DNA of 64,000 bases from Corynebacterium uterequi (GCF_001021065.1 NZ_CP011546.1:496001-560000), one strand, 5' to 3'; shown: positions 8,756-17,628, numbered from the stretch's first letter. Translations and numbers: made by a program. The notes: generated by a model from the letters alone, not told the origin.

Positions 8756-9361
8756 CTAGCCGTCGTCGGAAGCCGACCAGAAGTCGCTGACGGTGAATCC
8801 CAGGGCGTACAGGCCACGGCGGACCACGGGCAGCGACAGCCCGATGACCCCGGAGGGGTCGCCCTCGATGCGGTCGATGAACCAGCCGCCGAGCGCTTCC
8901 AGTGTGAACGCGCCCGCGCAGCCGAACGGCTCCCCGGTGGCCGCGTAGGCGTCGATGTCGGCCGCGGTGGCGTCGGCGAAGTGGACCGTCGTGCGGCCGG
9001 TGTCGATGAACGACGATCCGCGATATATAAGGCAATGCCCGGTCAGAAGCTCCCCGGCGCGGCCGGCTTGGGCGTGCCAGCGTCGTACCGTCTCCGCGGC
9101 GGTGTACGGCTTGCCGTGCAGCTGGCCGTCGATGAGCAGCATGGAGTCGCCGCCGATGATGACGTCGTTGGGGAAGGCCGCCGCCACCGCCGACGCCTTC
9201 GCGACGGCGAGTGCCTCGACGACGTCCCGCGGGGAGTCGTACTGCGCTTCGATGGCGCGTTCGTCGACGTCGGCCGGCGCGACGAGTGGGGTGACGCCGG
9301 CGGCGGTGAGCACCGCGAGCCGGGAGGGGGATTGGGAGGCGAGAACGATCCTAGGGCGCAT
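8756..9361 (-). CDS. maf: Maf family nucleotide pyrophosphatase
   Basis: 201 residues. LASQSPSRLAVL at the N-terminus is the Maf phosphate-binding signature (S-x-S-x-x-R), followed by VDERAIEAQ and the GGDSML and KPYTAAETV motifs. The enzyme hydrolyses non-canonical or modified nucleoside triphosphates to monophosphates. It lies 6 bp downstream of accE in the same run, the order seen in M. tuberculosis (accD5-accE5-maf) and C. glutamicum. Confidence 0.93.
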   Translation of the reverse strand: MRPRIVLASQSPSRLAVLTAAGVTPLVAPADVDERAIEAQYDSPRDVVEALAVAKASAVAAAFPNDVIIGGDSMLLIDGQLHGKPYTAAETVRRWHAQAGRAGELLTGHCLIYRGSSFIDTGRTTVHFADATAADIDAYAATGEPFGCAGAFTLEALGGWFIDRIEGDPSGVIGLSLPVVRRGLYALGFTVSDFWSASDDG

Positions 9362-9367
9362 CGGCCG

Positions 9368-9562
9368 TCACCAGGCCCGGTAGGCGTTGGGGTTGAACAC
9401 GGTGCCGCGCTGGTAGGGCGAGGTAGGCCGGCCCCAGCGGTTGCGGTCGTAGTCGGCGCGGGCACAGGCCTGGTCGCGCAGGCGCGTGAGCACGTCGGTG
9501 AGGGCGGCGACCTCGGCGGCGGTGGGGCGCCCGCCGAGGATCTCAAGGGTCAGTTCAGCCAT
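9368..9562 (-). CDS. accE: Acyl-CoA carboxylase epsilon subunit
   Basis: 64 residues from ATG 9562. The N-terminal half (LEILGGRPTAAEVAALTDVL) is the conserved AccE helix region and the C-terminus ends in the typical aromatic tail (TSPYQRGTVFNPNAYRAW, 18 residues). Epsilon subunits are found in actinobacterial acyl-CoA carboxylases and stabilise the alpha/beta complex. It follows the beta subunit by 19 bp. Small but unmistakable by context and sequence. Confidence 0.92.
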   Translation of the reverse strand: MAELTLEILGGRPTAAEVAALTDVLTRLRDQACARADYDRNRWGRPTSPYQRGTVFNPNAYRAW

Positions 9563-9581
9563 GGTGAGTCCTCCGGCGGGG

Positions 9582-10988
9582 TTAGAGCGGTAGGTTGCCG
9601 TGCTTCTTCGGGCGGGTGGCCACGACCTTGCGGTCGAGCAGGCGCAGGGCCTCGGCGAGGTGATCGCGGGTGTGGGCCGGTTCGATGACCGCGTCGACGA
9701 CGCCGGTTTCGGCTGCCACGTAGGCGGTGAGGTGCTCCGCAGCCCAGTCGGCGGCGGTGACGGGCAGCAGGGCGGCGGCGGTGTCGGCGTCGTGCGCGGC
9801 GATCTGCGCAGTGGGCCACGCGAAGGCGAAGTCGGCGCCGAGGGCCTTCGACCCCAGGGCGAGGAACGCCGGGCCGAGGGCGCTGCGCGTGACGAGGCTG
9901 AGCGTGCCGACGGTGGCGTCGGCGAGGGCGAAGGCGAGCTGGGCGACGGCGCGGCCGTGGCCGGGGTCGGCGACACCGGGCGAGTCGACGACGAACACCA
10001 GCGGGATATTAAAGGAATCGCAGAAGCGGAGGAAGCGGGCGGCGTTGGTCATCCCGGCCGCGGTGAGGTGTGCGCCGTCGGAGGCGATGACGCCGACGGC
10101 CCGCCCCGCGATCCGGGCGAGGAAGGTGCGCAGGCGGTGGCCTTCGGCGCGGAGTTCGAGCAGGCTGGCGGCGTCGACAATGCCGGCGAGGACGTCGGTG
10201 ACGTCATAGGTGCCGGCCGGGTCGTCGGGCAGCACGGCGTTGAGGGCGGCTTGTGCTTCGGGCGTGGGGCCGGCGGGGTCGTCGGGCCGCGGGGCCTCGG
10301 CGAGGTTGTTGACGGGCAGGTAGCCGACGAGGCGGCGGGCGAGGTCGATGCCTTCGGCGTCGGTGCGGCAGTGAAGATCGGCCGTGAGCGCGTCTGCGGC
10401 CGTGTTGTCGACGCGGATGACGACGTCGGCGAGCTGCGGCGCCAGCGCCGCCAGCCCGGTGGTGTCCCCAGCGATGAGTGCGATCTGCGGCACCAGGCCG
10501 GACGCCTCGGTGGCGGCGCGCAGCAAGCGCCCGTAGGCGGTGAGGGCGGCCAGGCCCTCCACCGCACGGGTGCCGGTGCCGGCGTGCACGGAGATCAGCG
10601 GCACCCCGGTCTTGGCGGCGAGCTCGTACACCTTGGCGATCTTGTCGGCCGTGACCTCGCCAACGGCCCCGTCGAAGATGGTGTCGTCGTGGGAATACAC
10701 GCACACCCGCCGGCCGTCGATGGTGCCGTAGCCGGTGACCACGCCGTCGGTGGCGGGCCGGGTGCGGTCCAGCTTGAAGTCGGTGACCCGGTGGCGGGCG
10801 AGGGCGTCCGTTTCGACGAAACTGGCGTCATCGAGCAGCTCGACGACGCGTTCCCGGGCGGTGCGTCGTCCGGCGGCGTGAGCGTCGGCGATGGCCTGCT
10901 CGCCGAGCGGGGCGGCCGCCTCGGCGAGGCGTGCCCGCAGGTCGGCCAGCTTGCCGGCGGTCGTGGCGGGGTCGGGTGCGGCAGTCAT
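9582..10988 (-). CDS. Acyl-CoA carboxylase carboxyltransferase (beta) subunit, short and motif-poor
   Basis: 468 residues against about 540 for the usual AccD/DtsR family. The N-terminus (TTAGKLADLRARLAEA, AAGRRTARERVVELLDD, RPATDGVVTGYGTIDGR), the block CDSFNIPLVFVVDSPGV and the C-terminus (RKVVATRPKKHGNLPL) are family typical. The family's EGAGAR loop reads HAGTGTR (135-141), GACAGG reads AGDTTG (173-178), about 40 residues (TGPDVIKxVTGEE region) are missing after residue 194, YGGAY reads LGPAF (371-375), and the GAxGAV second oxyanion loop after WPTAQIA is absent. The position is that of accD5 in mycobacteria and accD2 in C. glutamicum. It may be a structural rather than catalytic beta subunit; that is inference. 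The frame is intact with normal codon use, so it is not a decaying pseudogene. Confidence 0.85.
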   Translation of the reverse strand: MTAAPDPATTAGKLADLRARLAEAAAPLGEQAIADAHAAGRRTARERVVELLDDASFVETDALARHRVTDFKLDRTRPATDGVVTGYGTIDGRRVCVYSHDDTIFDGAVGEVTADKIAKVYELAAKTGVPLISVHAGTGTRAVEGLAALTAYGRLLRAATEASGLVPQIALIAGDTTGLAALAPQLADVVIRVDNTAADALTADLHCRTDAEGIDLARRLVGYLPVNNLAEAPRPDDPAGPTPEAQAALNAVLPDDPAGTYDVTDVLAGIVDAASLLELRAEGHRLRTFLARIAGRAVGVIASDGAHLTAAGMTNAARFLRFCDSFNIPLVFVVDSPGVADPGHGRAVAQLAFALADATVGTLSLVTRSALGPAFLALGSKALGADFAFAWPTAQIAAHDADTAAALLPVTAADWAAEHLTAYVAAETGVVDAVIEPAHTRDHLAEALRLLDRKVVATRPKKHGNLPL

Positions 10989-11020
10989 GCCAGACAGTGT
11001 AGGACACGCGGTGTTCTACA

Positions 11021-11782
11021 GTGGTGAGCGTGATCGATTATCAGCTGCTCCGCGCCGAGCTCACGCCACGGCCCTTCGCCCAGGTGGATTGGGTGGACTC
11101 GACGGGGTCCACCAACGCCGACCTGCTGGCCGCCGGCCCGCGAGACGCGGTCGCACTCCTCGCCGGGGAGCAGACCGCCGCCCGCGGCCGGTTGGGGCGC
11201 GCGTGGACCAGCCCGGCTGGGGAGCAGCTCGCCGCGTCGCTGTCGCTGGTGGTGCCGGCGGCCGACGCCGGCCGCCTGGGGACGTTGCCGCTAGCCGTGG
11301 GCGTGGGCATCGTCGACGCCATCACGGCTTACCTGCCGCAGGCTGGGCTGAAGTGGCCGAACGATGTGTTAGTGTCCGGCCGGAAGCTGTGCGGGGTGCT
11401 CGCCGAGGCGGCGGCGGTCGACGGGGGTTTCCACGTCGTCGTCGGCTTCGGCCTCAATACCGCCATGCCCGCCGCCCACCTGCCGGTTCCCCACGCGACG
11501 TCGCTGCTCGTGGAGGGCGTCGAGGTCGACCCCACGCGCCTGGCCGTCGACGTGCTCACCGGAGTCGCCGAGCGCCTAGCCCAGTGGCGGGCCGGCGACG
11601 CCCGCCTGCTCGCCGACTACCGCGACGCCTGCCTCACCCTGGGCCGCCACGTGCGGGTGGACACCCCGCAGGGCGAGGTAATCGGGGTGGCGCAGGCCGT
11701 CGCCGACGACGGTCGCATCGCCATCGACGGGCAGTGGTTCTCCGCCGGGGACGTCACCCACCTGCGCGGGTGGTCGCAGTGA
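11021..11782 (+). CDS. birA: Biotin-[acetyl-CoA-carboxylase] ligase
   Basis: 253 residues from the first of several possible GTG starts (11021, 11024, 11030). Signatures: STGSTNADL, GEQTAARGRLGRAW (the GRGRxGR adenylate loop), LKWPNDVLV and GRKLCGVLAEA. There is no N-terminal helix-turn-helix, so it is the monofunctional class that only biotinylates. Its targets in this window are the EAMKM domains of Pyc and AccBC. It is divergent from the carboxyltransferase gene with a 32-bp gap. It overlaps the next gene (GTGA), indicating co-translation. Confidence 0.95.
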   Translation: MVSVIDYQLLRAELTPRPFAQVDWVDSTGSTNADLLAAGPRDAVALLAGEQTAARGRLGRAWTSPAGEQLAASLSLVVPAADAGRLGTLPLAVGVGIVDAITAYLPQAGLKWPNDVLVSGRKLCGVLAEAAAVDGGFHVVVGFGLNTAMPAAHLPVPHATSLLVEGVEVDPTRLAVDVLTGVAERLAQWRAGDARLLADYRDACLTLGRHVRVDTPQGEVIGVAQAVADDGRIAIDGQWFSAGDVTHLRGWSQ

Positions 11783-12231
11783 GACTACCGGCCCTGCTCG
11801 ACGGGGAGTTCGTCCGCCTGGACTACACCGCCCCGGCGTCCGTCATGGTCTTCCCGCTGCTGGAGTTCCTCGCCATCACCGGGGTGGTGTGGATGGCCAT
11901 CGGCTTCGTTGACAACCCCACGACGATGTCCTTCGACCCGGCGGTGCGCGCCGCCCTCGTCGCGCTGTGGACGGGGCTCGGCACGTGGCGCTTCGCGCTG
12001 CCGTTGCTCAGGGCACGCCGCCAGCGGATCATCCTCACCAACCGCCGGCTCATCCTGCGCCCGCCGCGTTTCGGGGCGCGGGCGGACATCATCCCGCTGG
12101 CCCAGATCCACTCGGTGCGCAAGCACCGCTCGGGATTGTCCATCGCCGTCTACGGCCTCGACCGACCGCTGTTCGTCCCCGACGTGCCGCGGGCGAAGCG
12201 GACTGCCCAGCTCATCGAGTCCCGCGTATAG
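11779..12231 (+). CDS. PH domain-containing membrane protein
   Basis: 150 residues from GTG 11779, which overlaps the birA stop as GTGA. Two hydrophobic helices (about residues 20-40 and 55-75) are followed by a bacterial PH domain: RRQRIILTNRRLILR is the hallmark opening strand pair, then IPLAQIHSVRKHRSG. Proteins of this form are small membrane proteins of unknown role. A gene of this type lies between birA and purK in C. glutamicum as well (from memory), which supports the start and the call. Confidence 0.82.
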   Translation: MRLPALLDGEFVRLDYTAPASVMVFPLLEFLAITGVVWMAIGFVDNPTTMSFDPAVRAALVALWTGLGTWRFALPLLRARRQRIILTNRRLILRPPRFGARADIIPLAQIHSVRKHRSGLSIAVYGLDRPLFVPDVPRAKRTAQLIESRV

Positions 12232-12240
12232 TAGGCACCC

Positions 12241-13470
12241 GTGAGAAATGACGCCGCCCACGCCCCCGGAATGCCCGTCGTCGCCGTCGTTGGCGATGGC
12301 CAACTAGCCCGCATGATGCAAACGGAGGCGATCGAACTCGGCGCCTCCGTGCGGCTGCTCGCCGGCGCCGACGACGCCTCCGCCGCCCAAGTGTGCGCGG
12401 ACGTGGCCCTCGGCGACTACCGTGACCTCGCCGACCTGCGCGCCGTCGCCGCCGGCGCCGACGCTGTCACCTTCGACCACGAACACGTGCCCAACGAGCA
12501 CCTTGACGCCCTCATCGCCGACGGCGTCAATGTGCAGCCGCGCCCCCACGCCCTCATCCACGCCCAGGACAAGCTCGTCCAGCGCACCCGCCTCAGCGAG
12601 CTGGGGGTGCCGGTGCCGGATTTCGCGGCCGTGGACAGTGTTGCCGACGCCCTTTCGTTCTTCGAGCGCGTCGACGGCCACGTGTGCCTCAAGGCGCGGC
12701 GCGGCGGCTACGACGGCAAGGGCGTGTGGTTCCCCGATACCGCCGAGGAGCTGGCGGACCTCGTCGAGGACCTGCTCGGGCGCGGGGTGCCGCTCATGGC
12801 CGAACGCAAGATCGCCTTCGAGCGGGAACTGTCCCTGCTCGTCGCCCGGCGGCCCAGCGGCGAGGTGCGCGCCTGGCCGGTGACCGAGTCCGTGCAAGCC
12901 GGCGGGGTGTGCGTCGAGGCCGTCGCCCCGGCGCCGTCGGTAAGCTCGGAGGAAGCCGACTACCTGCTGAGCCTGGCCGCCGCGGTGGCCACCGACCTCG
13001 ACGTCACGGGGGTGCTCGCCGTGGAGATGTTCGCCTACCGCGACGATGCCGGCCACGCCGCGTTCGCCGTCAACGAGCTGGCCATGCGCCCGCACAACAC
13101 CGGCCATTGGACGCAGGATGGCTCCGTGACCAGCCAGTTCGAGCAGCACCTGCGAGCGGTGCTCGACCTGCCGCTCGGCGATACCGCCCCCACCGCCGCG
13201 GTGACCGTCATGGCAAACACCCTCGGCGCCCCGGAGCAGCCCGACTTAGGCGTCTATGAGCGCTGCCGGCAGGTGTGGCAACGCTACCCGCAGGCCAAGA
13301 TCCACCTGTACGGTAAGACCTACCGCGCCGGGCGCAAGCTCGGCCACGTCAACCTCAGCGGCGACGACCCGGAGCGCACTCGCGTCGCCGCCCGCCGGGC
13401 CGCTGACTTCCTCGTCACCGGCGTCTGGCCGGACGGCTGGACGGACTCTAGCACCAAGGAGCAAGCATGA
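12241..13470 (+). CDS. purK: 5-(carboxyamino)imidazole ribonucleotide synthase
   Basis: 409 residues from GTG 12241. ATP-grasp protein with [11 protein letters not shown] at the start, [13 protein letters not shown], the ATP-binding [11 protein letters not shown] and the [14 protein letters not shown] substrate/metal block. It converts AIR, ATP and bicarbonate to N5-CAIR, the substrate of PurE, in purine synthesis. Starts 9 bp after the PH-domain gene and overlaps purE by 4 bp (ATGA), so the two steps are translationally coupled. Confidence 0.95.
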   Translation: MRNDAAHAPGMPVVAVVGDGQLARMMQTEAIELGASVRLLAGADDASAAQVCADVALGDYRDLADLRAVAAGADAVTFDHEHVPNEHLDALIADGVNVQPRPHALIHAQDKLVQRTRLSELGVPVPDFAAVDSVADALSFFERVDGHVCLKARRGGYDGKGVWFPDTAEELADLVEDLLGRGVPLMAERKIAFERELSLLVARRPSGEVRAWPVTESVQAGGVCVEAVAPAPSVSSEEADYLLSLAAAVATDLDVTGVLAVEMFAYRDDAGHAAFAVNELAMRPHNTGHWTQDGSVTSQFEQHLRAVLDLPLGDTAPTAAVTVMANTLGAPEQPDLGVYERCRQVWQRYPQAKIHLYGKTYRAGRKLGHVNLSGDDPERTRVAARRAADFLVTGVWPDGWTDSSTKEQA

Positions 13471-13970
13471 CCCCTCTCGTAGGCCTCATCATGGGATCCG
13501 ATTCGGACTGGGACACCGTCGCCCCGGCCGCGGAGGTCCTCACCGAATTCGGCGTTCCCTTCGAGGTGGGGGTGGTGTCCGCGCACCGCACCCCGCAGAA
13601 GATGCTGTCCTACGCCACCAGCGCCCACGAACGCGGCCTGAAGGTCATCATCGCGTGTGCCGGCGGCGCCGCCCACCTGCCCGGAATGGTCGCGGCGGCC
13701 ACCCCGCTGCCCGTCATCGGCATCCCCCGGGCGCTCAAGGACCTCGACGGGCTCGACTCCCTGCTGTCCATCGTCCAGATGCCCGGCGGCGTGCCGGTGG
13801 CGACGGTGTCCATCGGCGGGGCGAAGAACGCCGGCCTGCTGGCCGTGCGGATCCTCGGCGCCGGCGACGACCGCCTCACCGCCGCGATGGCCAGCTACCA
13901 GGCGCGGATGGCCGAGGAGGTCGCCGCCAAGGACGACGCGCTGCGCGAACGCCTCCTCGGCGAACACTAG
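13467..13970 (+). CDS. purE: 5-(carboxyamino)imidazole ribonucleotide mutase
   Basis: 167 residues. [21 protein letters not shown] and [12 protein letters not shown] are the class I PurE active-site segments, including the catalytic His in SAHRTP and in AAHLPG. It moves the carboxyl group of N5-CAIR to C4 of the imidazole to give CAIR. The start codon overlaps the purK stop. Full family length. Confidence 0.96.
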   Translation: MTPLVGLIMGSDSDWDTVAPAAEVLTEFGVPFEVGVVSAHRTPQKMLSYATSAHERGLKVIIACAGGAAHLPGMVAAATPLPVIGIPRALKDLDGLDSLLSIVQMPGGVPVATVSIGGAKNAGLLAVRILGAGDDRLTAAMASYQARMAEEVAAKDDALRERLLGEH

Positions 13971-13985
13971 GACAACCCGCACGGC

Positions 13986-14462
13986 GTGGATACCGTCGTC
14001 GTGCTCGGCTGCCAGGTCGCCGACGGCCAGCCGCGGGCCGTGTTGGAGTCGCGGCTGCGCCGGGCGCTGGGCGTGCTTGAGCAGCACCCGGACCTGCGCG
14101 TCGTCGTGAGCGGCCGCGGTGAGGCCGAGGTCATGAGCGACTGGCTCCGCCACCACGGCGTCGACCCCGCCCGGATACTCTGCGAACCCGCGGCCACGGA
14201 CACGAAGGACAACCTCGACCACGCGGCCCGGCTCGCGACAGGCACGACGCGGTGGATCATCGTCACCAGCGACTTTCACGCTCTCCGGACGCGGCTGTGG
14301 GCGCGCCACCTGGGCCTTTCCGCCCGCGTTGTGCCCGCGGCGACGCCCCGTGGCAACCGGGCCAAGCACTACCTGCGAGAAGCGGGCGCGCTGCTCTACA
14401 CCCTGGCCCGGCTCGCCGCGGCTACAGCAGCCGCTCGGTGGCCTTCTCTGCGGCGGCGATAG
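13986..14462 (+). CDS. YdcF/SanA-like DUF218 protein without membrane anchor
   Basis: 158 residues from GTG 13986. The DUF218 core is clear: VVVLGCQVADG, a repeat-like LESRLRRAL, VVVSGRGEAEVM, TKDNLDHA and IVTSDFHALRTRL. Members are usually anchored by one or two N-terminal helices and linked to envelope precursor or vancomycin-barrier functions. This copy starts directly at the core and lacks a signal or membrane helix, so it should be cytosolic. Its last 41 bases overlap the 3' end of the convergent TIGR03089 gene. Confidence 0.83.
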   Translation: MDTVVVLGCQVADGQPRAVLESRLRRALGVLEQHPDLRVVVSGRGEAEVMSDWLRHHGVDPARILCEPAATDTKDNLDHAARLATGTTRWIIVTSDFHALRTRLWARHLGLSARVVPAATPRGNRAKHYLREAGALLYTLARLAAATAAARWPSLRRR

Positions 14463-15090
14463 CGTCGATGCGCTGCGTCGATGCCGGCGGGACGACCACG
14501 ACGCAGGACCCGCCGGCGGCTAGCGGGCGCAGGACCCGCTCGGCGAAGTCGGCGTCGTCACGCCACCCGAGGCTGAGCAGGCGCCGCGCCGCGCCGTCTG
14601 GGGCGACCACATCGGGCAGTGCCGGGGCGTCACCATAGTAGTAATCGCCGTAGAAGCGCACGATGGGGCCGAAGTCGATCACCCCGGGCGGCAGCGCGAG
14701 GCCGGTTTCCTCGACGCCGCGGCCGAAGGGGTCGTCGGTGAGCGCGAGGACGTCGACGCCGGCGTTCGCCCACCGCGCGCAGCCCTCGACGGTGGTGAAC
14801 ACCGCCGCCACCGGGGTGTCGCGGGAGGCGTTAACCGTGTACGGCACCCGGGCGGTCAGCGCGCCGAGGGCGATGACCGCGGCCTGCCAGCTGGGCGGGA
14901 GGTCGATGACGACCATCGCGTCGCCGTCGGGGAACAGCTCCAGTTCCTCCAACAGGAGGTTGGCGATCTTCGACGCCCAGTTGTCCAGCGTCTGGGCAGA
15001 GAAGTCCATCCGCACCGAGGCGGCGTCGTTGTAGACGGTCAAGCGCGGGGTGGCCGGGTCGGCGGCGAGGAGGTGGGCGAGTAGCTGCAT
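14422..15090 (-). CDS. TIGR03089 family protein (AMP-binding-like, function unknown)
   Basis: 222 residues from ATG 15090; GTG 15099 is an alternative. I prefer ATG because a -10-like TATACA on the minus strand ends 9 bases before it and no ribosome site precedes either codon, which would fit a leaderless transcript. The sequence (LTVYNDA, LDNWASKIANLL, TARVPYTVNASRDTPVAAVFTT split across the N-terminal half) resembles the N-domain of acyl-adenylate enzymes without the catalytic C-domain. Its gene follows lcpA as Rv3268 follows Rv3267 in M. tuberculosis. Function unknown. Confidence 0.82.
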   Translation of the reverse strand: MQLLAHLLAADPATPRLTVYNDAASVRMDFSAQTLDNWASKIANLLLEELELFPDGDAMVVIDLPPSWQAAVIALGALTARVPYTVNASRDTPVAAVFTTVEGCARWANAGVDVLALTDDPFGRGVEETGLALPPGVIDFGPIVRFYGDYYYGDAPALPDVVAPDGAARRLLSLGWRDDADFAERVLRPLAAGGSCVVVVPPASTQRIDAIAAAEKATERLL

Positions 15091-15121
15091 GGCGCCCACT
15101 GTATATATCCTGTGGCGTTTT

Positions 15122-16651
15122 TTAGTTAATGCAGGTGGGCGTGGAGCCGCCGACGCCGATCATCGGGGTGGTCACCGCCATGGGGGCGATGGCCACGGAT
15201 TCGCCCGCGGTGGGGCCGGTGAAGTTGTCGGCGGTGACGACGATGAGGACGCCGTCGACGCCCTCGGCCTCGGTGATGGGGAGCCCACCCAGGAGCTCGG
15301 AGAGTTCCAGCGCCGCCGGGTCGGAGGAGTCGGAGGCGACGATCTGTGAGCTGAAGTACGCCCCCGGGGTGGCGTTGCCCACGGTGGTGACGGTGAGCCC
15401 CTGCTCGCCGAGCCAGCCGCCCACTCCGGCGGCGAGTCCGTCGGTGCTGCCGGCGTTGAGGACGTGAACCTCGACGGCGGCGAGTGCGTCGCTGATGGGC
15501 TCGTCGGGGGCGAGTTGGTAGCTCGTCTGCGAGGCGGGGGAGGTGGGCTGGCCGGTGGCGCCGCTGCGGAAGAACTCGTGGACGGCGGAGACGTCGACGG
15601 TGACCACGGATTCGCCGTTGTCGCCGACGCCGTCGGTGGCGGTGACGGGGATGGTGGCGAAGTGGATGTCGGAGCTGGCCAGGTCGCTGAGCTGGGTGGC
15701 GAAGCTCATGAGGTCCCAGCCTTGGTCCAGGGCCACCGATTGGCGGATGGCCTGGGACATGTCGGCGAGGCGCTGCGGGTTGGTGAGGGTGCCGGTGGAC
15801 AACACGGTGTCCGCCATGGAGGCGAGGACCGCCTGCTGACGGGTCATGCGGTCGAAGTCGCCGTTGGGCAGGCCGTGTCTTTGCCGCACGAAGGCCAGCG
15901 CTTCGTAGCCGTCGAGGGTTTGGACGCCGGCGGGGAAGTCGGCGCCGGAGTAGGGGTCGCTGACGGCGGCGTTGAGACAGACTTCCACGCCACCGACGGC
16001 GTCGACGAGCGCCGCGAATCCCGACAGCCCCACCTCCGCGTAGTGGTCGATCTGCACGCCGGTGAGGCTGTGGATGGCGTCGAGGAGACCGGAGCGGCCG
16101 GCCTGCATCGCCTCGTACTCGGCGCGCACACTGGTGGGGTCGAGGGTGGCGGAGAGTTCGTCGAGCTTGGCGACCCGGTAGCTGTTGTAGACCGCGTTGA
16201 TCTTGAGGTGGCCGAACTCCGGGTGGTCGATGTACGTGTCGCGGGGGATGGAGACCGCCGTGGCCTGGCCGCCGTTGTCGGGGATGCGCACGACCATGAG
16301 GGTGTCGGTGTTTTGCACGGCGATGTCGTCGCCGACGTGGAGCTTTTGGAGTTCCTCCGCGCTGAGGGAGTCACCGTTGGCGGCGGCGCGGGTATCGCGG
16401 CCGACGAGGAGGATATCGGTGGCGTTGTCGTCGTCGCCGGGGGCATCGGCGCCGAGGTCAAGCCCGCTGGCGGAGGTGATATCGTTGCCGAGCTTTCCCA
16501 CTGCCGCGTAGCCAGCGCCGGAGAGCAGGATCACGAGGCTGGAGGCGATAACGAGGGCTGATTTCAGCCCTCGGCCACCGAGTTGGGGGCCGAAGGCGGC
16601 GCGGTAGGGCGGGCTCTGAATGGCGCGTACCTGGCGATGCGGGGTTGACAC
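15122..16651 (-). CDS. lcpA: LytR-CpsA-Psr family arabinogalactan-peptidoglycan ligase
   Basis: 509 residues. A short cytoplasmic N-terminus, one membrane helix (about 30-52), then the LCP catalytic domain with DILLVGRDTR, NTDTLMVVRIP, SIPRDTYI and FVRQRHG...GDFDRMTRQQ, the Arg and Asp residues that hold the polyprenyl pyrophosphate and Mg. A C-terminal LytR_C domain (about 395-480, VHVLNAGSTDGLA) follows. In C. glutamicum LcpA transfers arabinogalactan to peptidoglycan outside the membrane and is essential. It is divergent from wbbL, which makes the linker it uses. A minus-strand -10 box TACAAT lies at 16699-16694. Confidence 0.93.
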   Translation of the reverse strand: MSTPHRQVRAIQSPPYRAAFGPQLGGRGLKSALVIASSLVILLSGAGYAAVGKLGNDITSASGLDLGADAPGDDDNATDILLVGRDTRAAANGDSLSAEELQKLHVGDDIAVQNTDTLMVVRIPDNGGQATAVSIPRDTYIDHPEFGHLKINAVYNSYRVAKLDELSATLDPTSVRAEYEAMQAGRSGLLDAIHSLTGVQIDHYAEVGLSGFAALVDAVGGVEVCLNAAVSDPYSGADFPAGVQTLDGYEALAFVRQRHGLPNGDFDRMTRQQAVLASMADTVLSTGTLTNPQRLADMSQAIRQSVALDQGWDLMSFATQLSDLASSDIHFATIPVTATDGVGDNGESVVTVDVSAVHEFFRSGATGQPTSPASQTSYQLAPDEPISDALAAVEVHVLNAGSTDGLAAGVGGWLGEQGLTVTTVGNATPGAYFSSQIVASDSSDPAALELSELLGGLPITEAEGVDGVLIVVTADNFTGPTAGESVAIAPMAVTTPMIGVGGSTPTCIN

Positions 16652-16761
16652 GGGCGCGTGCCTCCAAAACTATCCGGCTGTTCTTACCGAGAAATTGTAG
16701 GACACTGCCCGGCGTTTGTGAGTTAACCTCCCTGCCGTGGCGCCGGTAGCATCCGGAGGTT

Positions 16762-17628
16762 GTGAAGCTTTCAACCCCTGTGACTGTGGTGACCGTGACG
16801 TATTCCCCGGGCCGGCACCTGGCGGCGTTTCTCGATTCGCTGGCGGGTGCCTACGCGGGCCCGGTGCGGGTGATCGTGGTGGATAACGGCTCCACCGACG
16901 GCGCCCCGGAGGCGGCTGCCGCTGCCGATGACCGGGTGGAGCTGCTCAGCGGGGGCGGCAATGTGGGCTACGGCGCGGCGATGAACGCCGGGGTGCGCCA
17001 TGCGGGCGCGGGCGCCGGCGACGTCCTCATCCTCGCCAACCCAGACGTCGTTTTCGAGCCGGGGGCCATCGACGCCCTCGTCGAGGTGTTTGAGCGGTAC
17101 CCGCAGGCGGCGTCGGCAGGGCCAAGGATCGTGGAGGCAGACGGGTCGACGTACCCGTCGGCGCGCCGGGTGCCGTCGGTGGCCACGGGGGTGGGCCATG
17201 CGTTGTGGTCGAAGGTGTGGCCCGGCAACCCGTGGACGCGCCGGTACCGGGCGGATGCGGTGATGGACGTCGAACGCGAGGCGGGGTGGCTGTCGGGTTC
17301 GTGCCTGGCGGTGCGACGGGAGGCGTTTAGCGCCGTCGGCGGGTTCGACGAACGCTATTTCATGTACCTCGAAGACGTGGATCTGGGGGATCGCTTTGGC
17401 CGGGCGGGGTATCTCAACGTCTATACGCCGGCGGCGCGGATCCGGCACGAGCAGGGCCATTCGACGAAGCCTCGGGCGGCGTCGATGGTGCCGGCGCATC
17501 ATCGCAGCGCCTACCGCTTCCAGGCGGATCGTCACCCGGGGTGGGCGGAGTGGCCGCTGCGAGCGCTGCTGTGGGCGGGGTTGCGGGCCCGGGCGTGGCT
17601 GCTGACGCGACCAATTCCCCGTAGGTGA
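16762..17628 (+). CDS. wbbL: Rhamnosyltransferase (galactan linker unit), GT2 family
   Basis: 288 residues from GTG 16762, with GGAGG 4 bases upstream. GT2 fold motifs: VTVTYSPGRHL, VVDNGSTDGAPE, GYGAAMNAG, ILANPDVVF (the DxD equivalent) and LSGSCLAVRREAF followed by YLEDVDLGDR. WbbL adds rhamnose to GlcNAc-PP-decaprenyl, forming the linker on which arabinogalactan is built, at the inner face of the membrane. Its position between lcpA and the GDP-mannose pyrophosphorylase is as in other mycolata, although the rmlD gene found there in mycobacteria is absent. Confidence 0.92.
   Translation: MKLSTPVTVVTVTYSPGRHLAAFLDSLAGAYAGPVRVIVVDNGSTDGAPEAAAAADDRVELLSGGGNVGYGAAMNAGVRHAGAGAGDVLILANPDVVFEPGAIDALVEVFERYPQAASAGPRIVEADGSTYPSARRVPSVATGVGHALWSKVWPGNPWTRRYRADAVMDVEREAGWLSGSCLAVRREAFSAVGGFDERYFMYLEDVDLGDRFGRAGYLNVYTPAARIRHEQGHSTKPRAASMVPAHHRSAYRFQADRHPGWAEWPLRALLWAGLRARAWLLTRPIPRR

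Noticed and set aside
8745..9035. Upstream extension of the DUF3151 gene
   Set aside because: It would overlap the 3' part of maf on the same strand; ATG 8744 gives a normal family length.
9582..10988. Pseudogene interpretation of the carboxyltransferase gene
   Set aside because: The frame is uninterrupted over 468 codons, codon use matches its neighbours and the family termini are intact, so neutral decay is unlikely.
9600..11027. 475-codon plus-strand frame opposite the carboxyltransferase gene
   Set aside because: Antisense shadow; the minus-strand protein has clear AccD family blocks at both ends.
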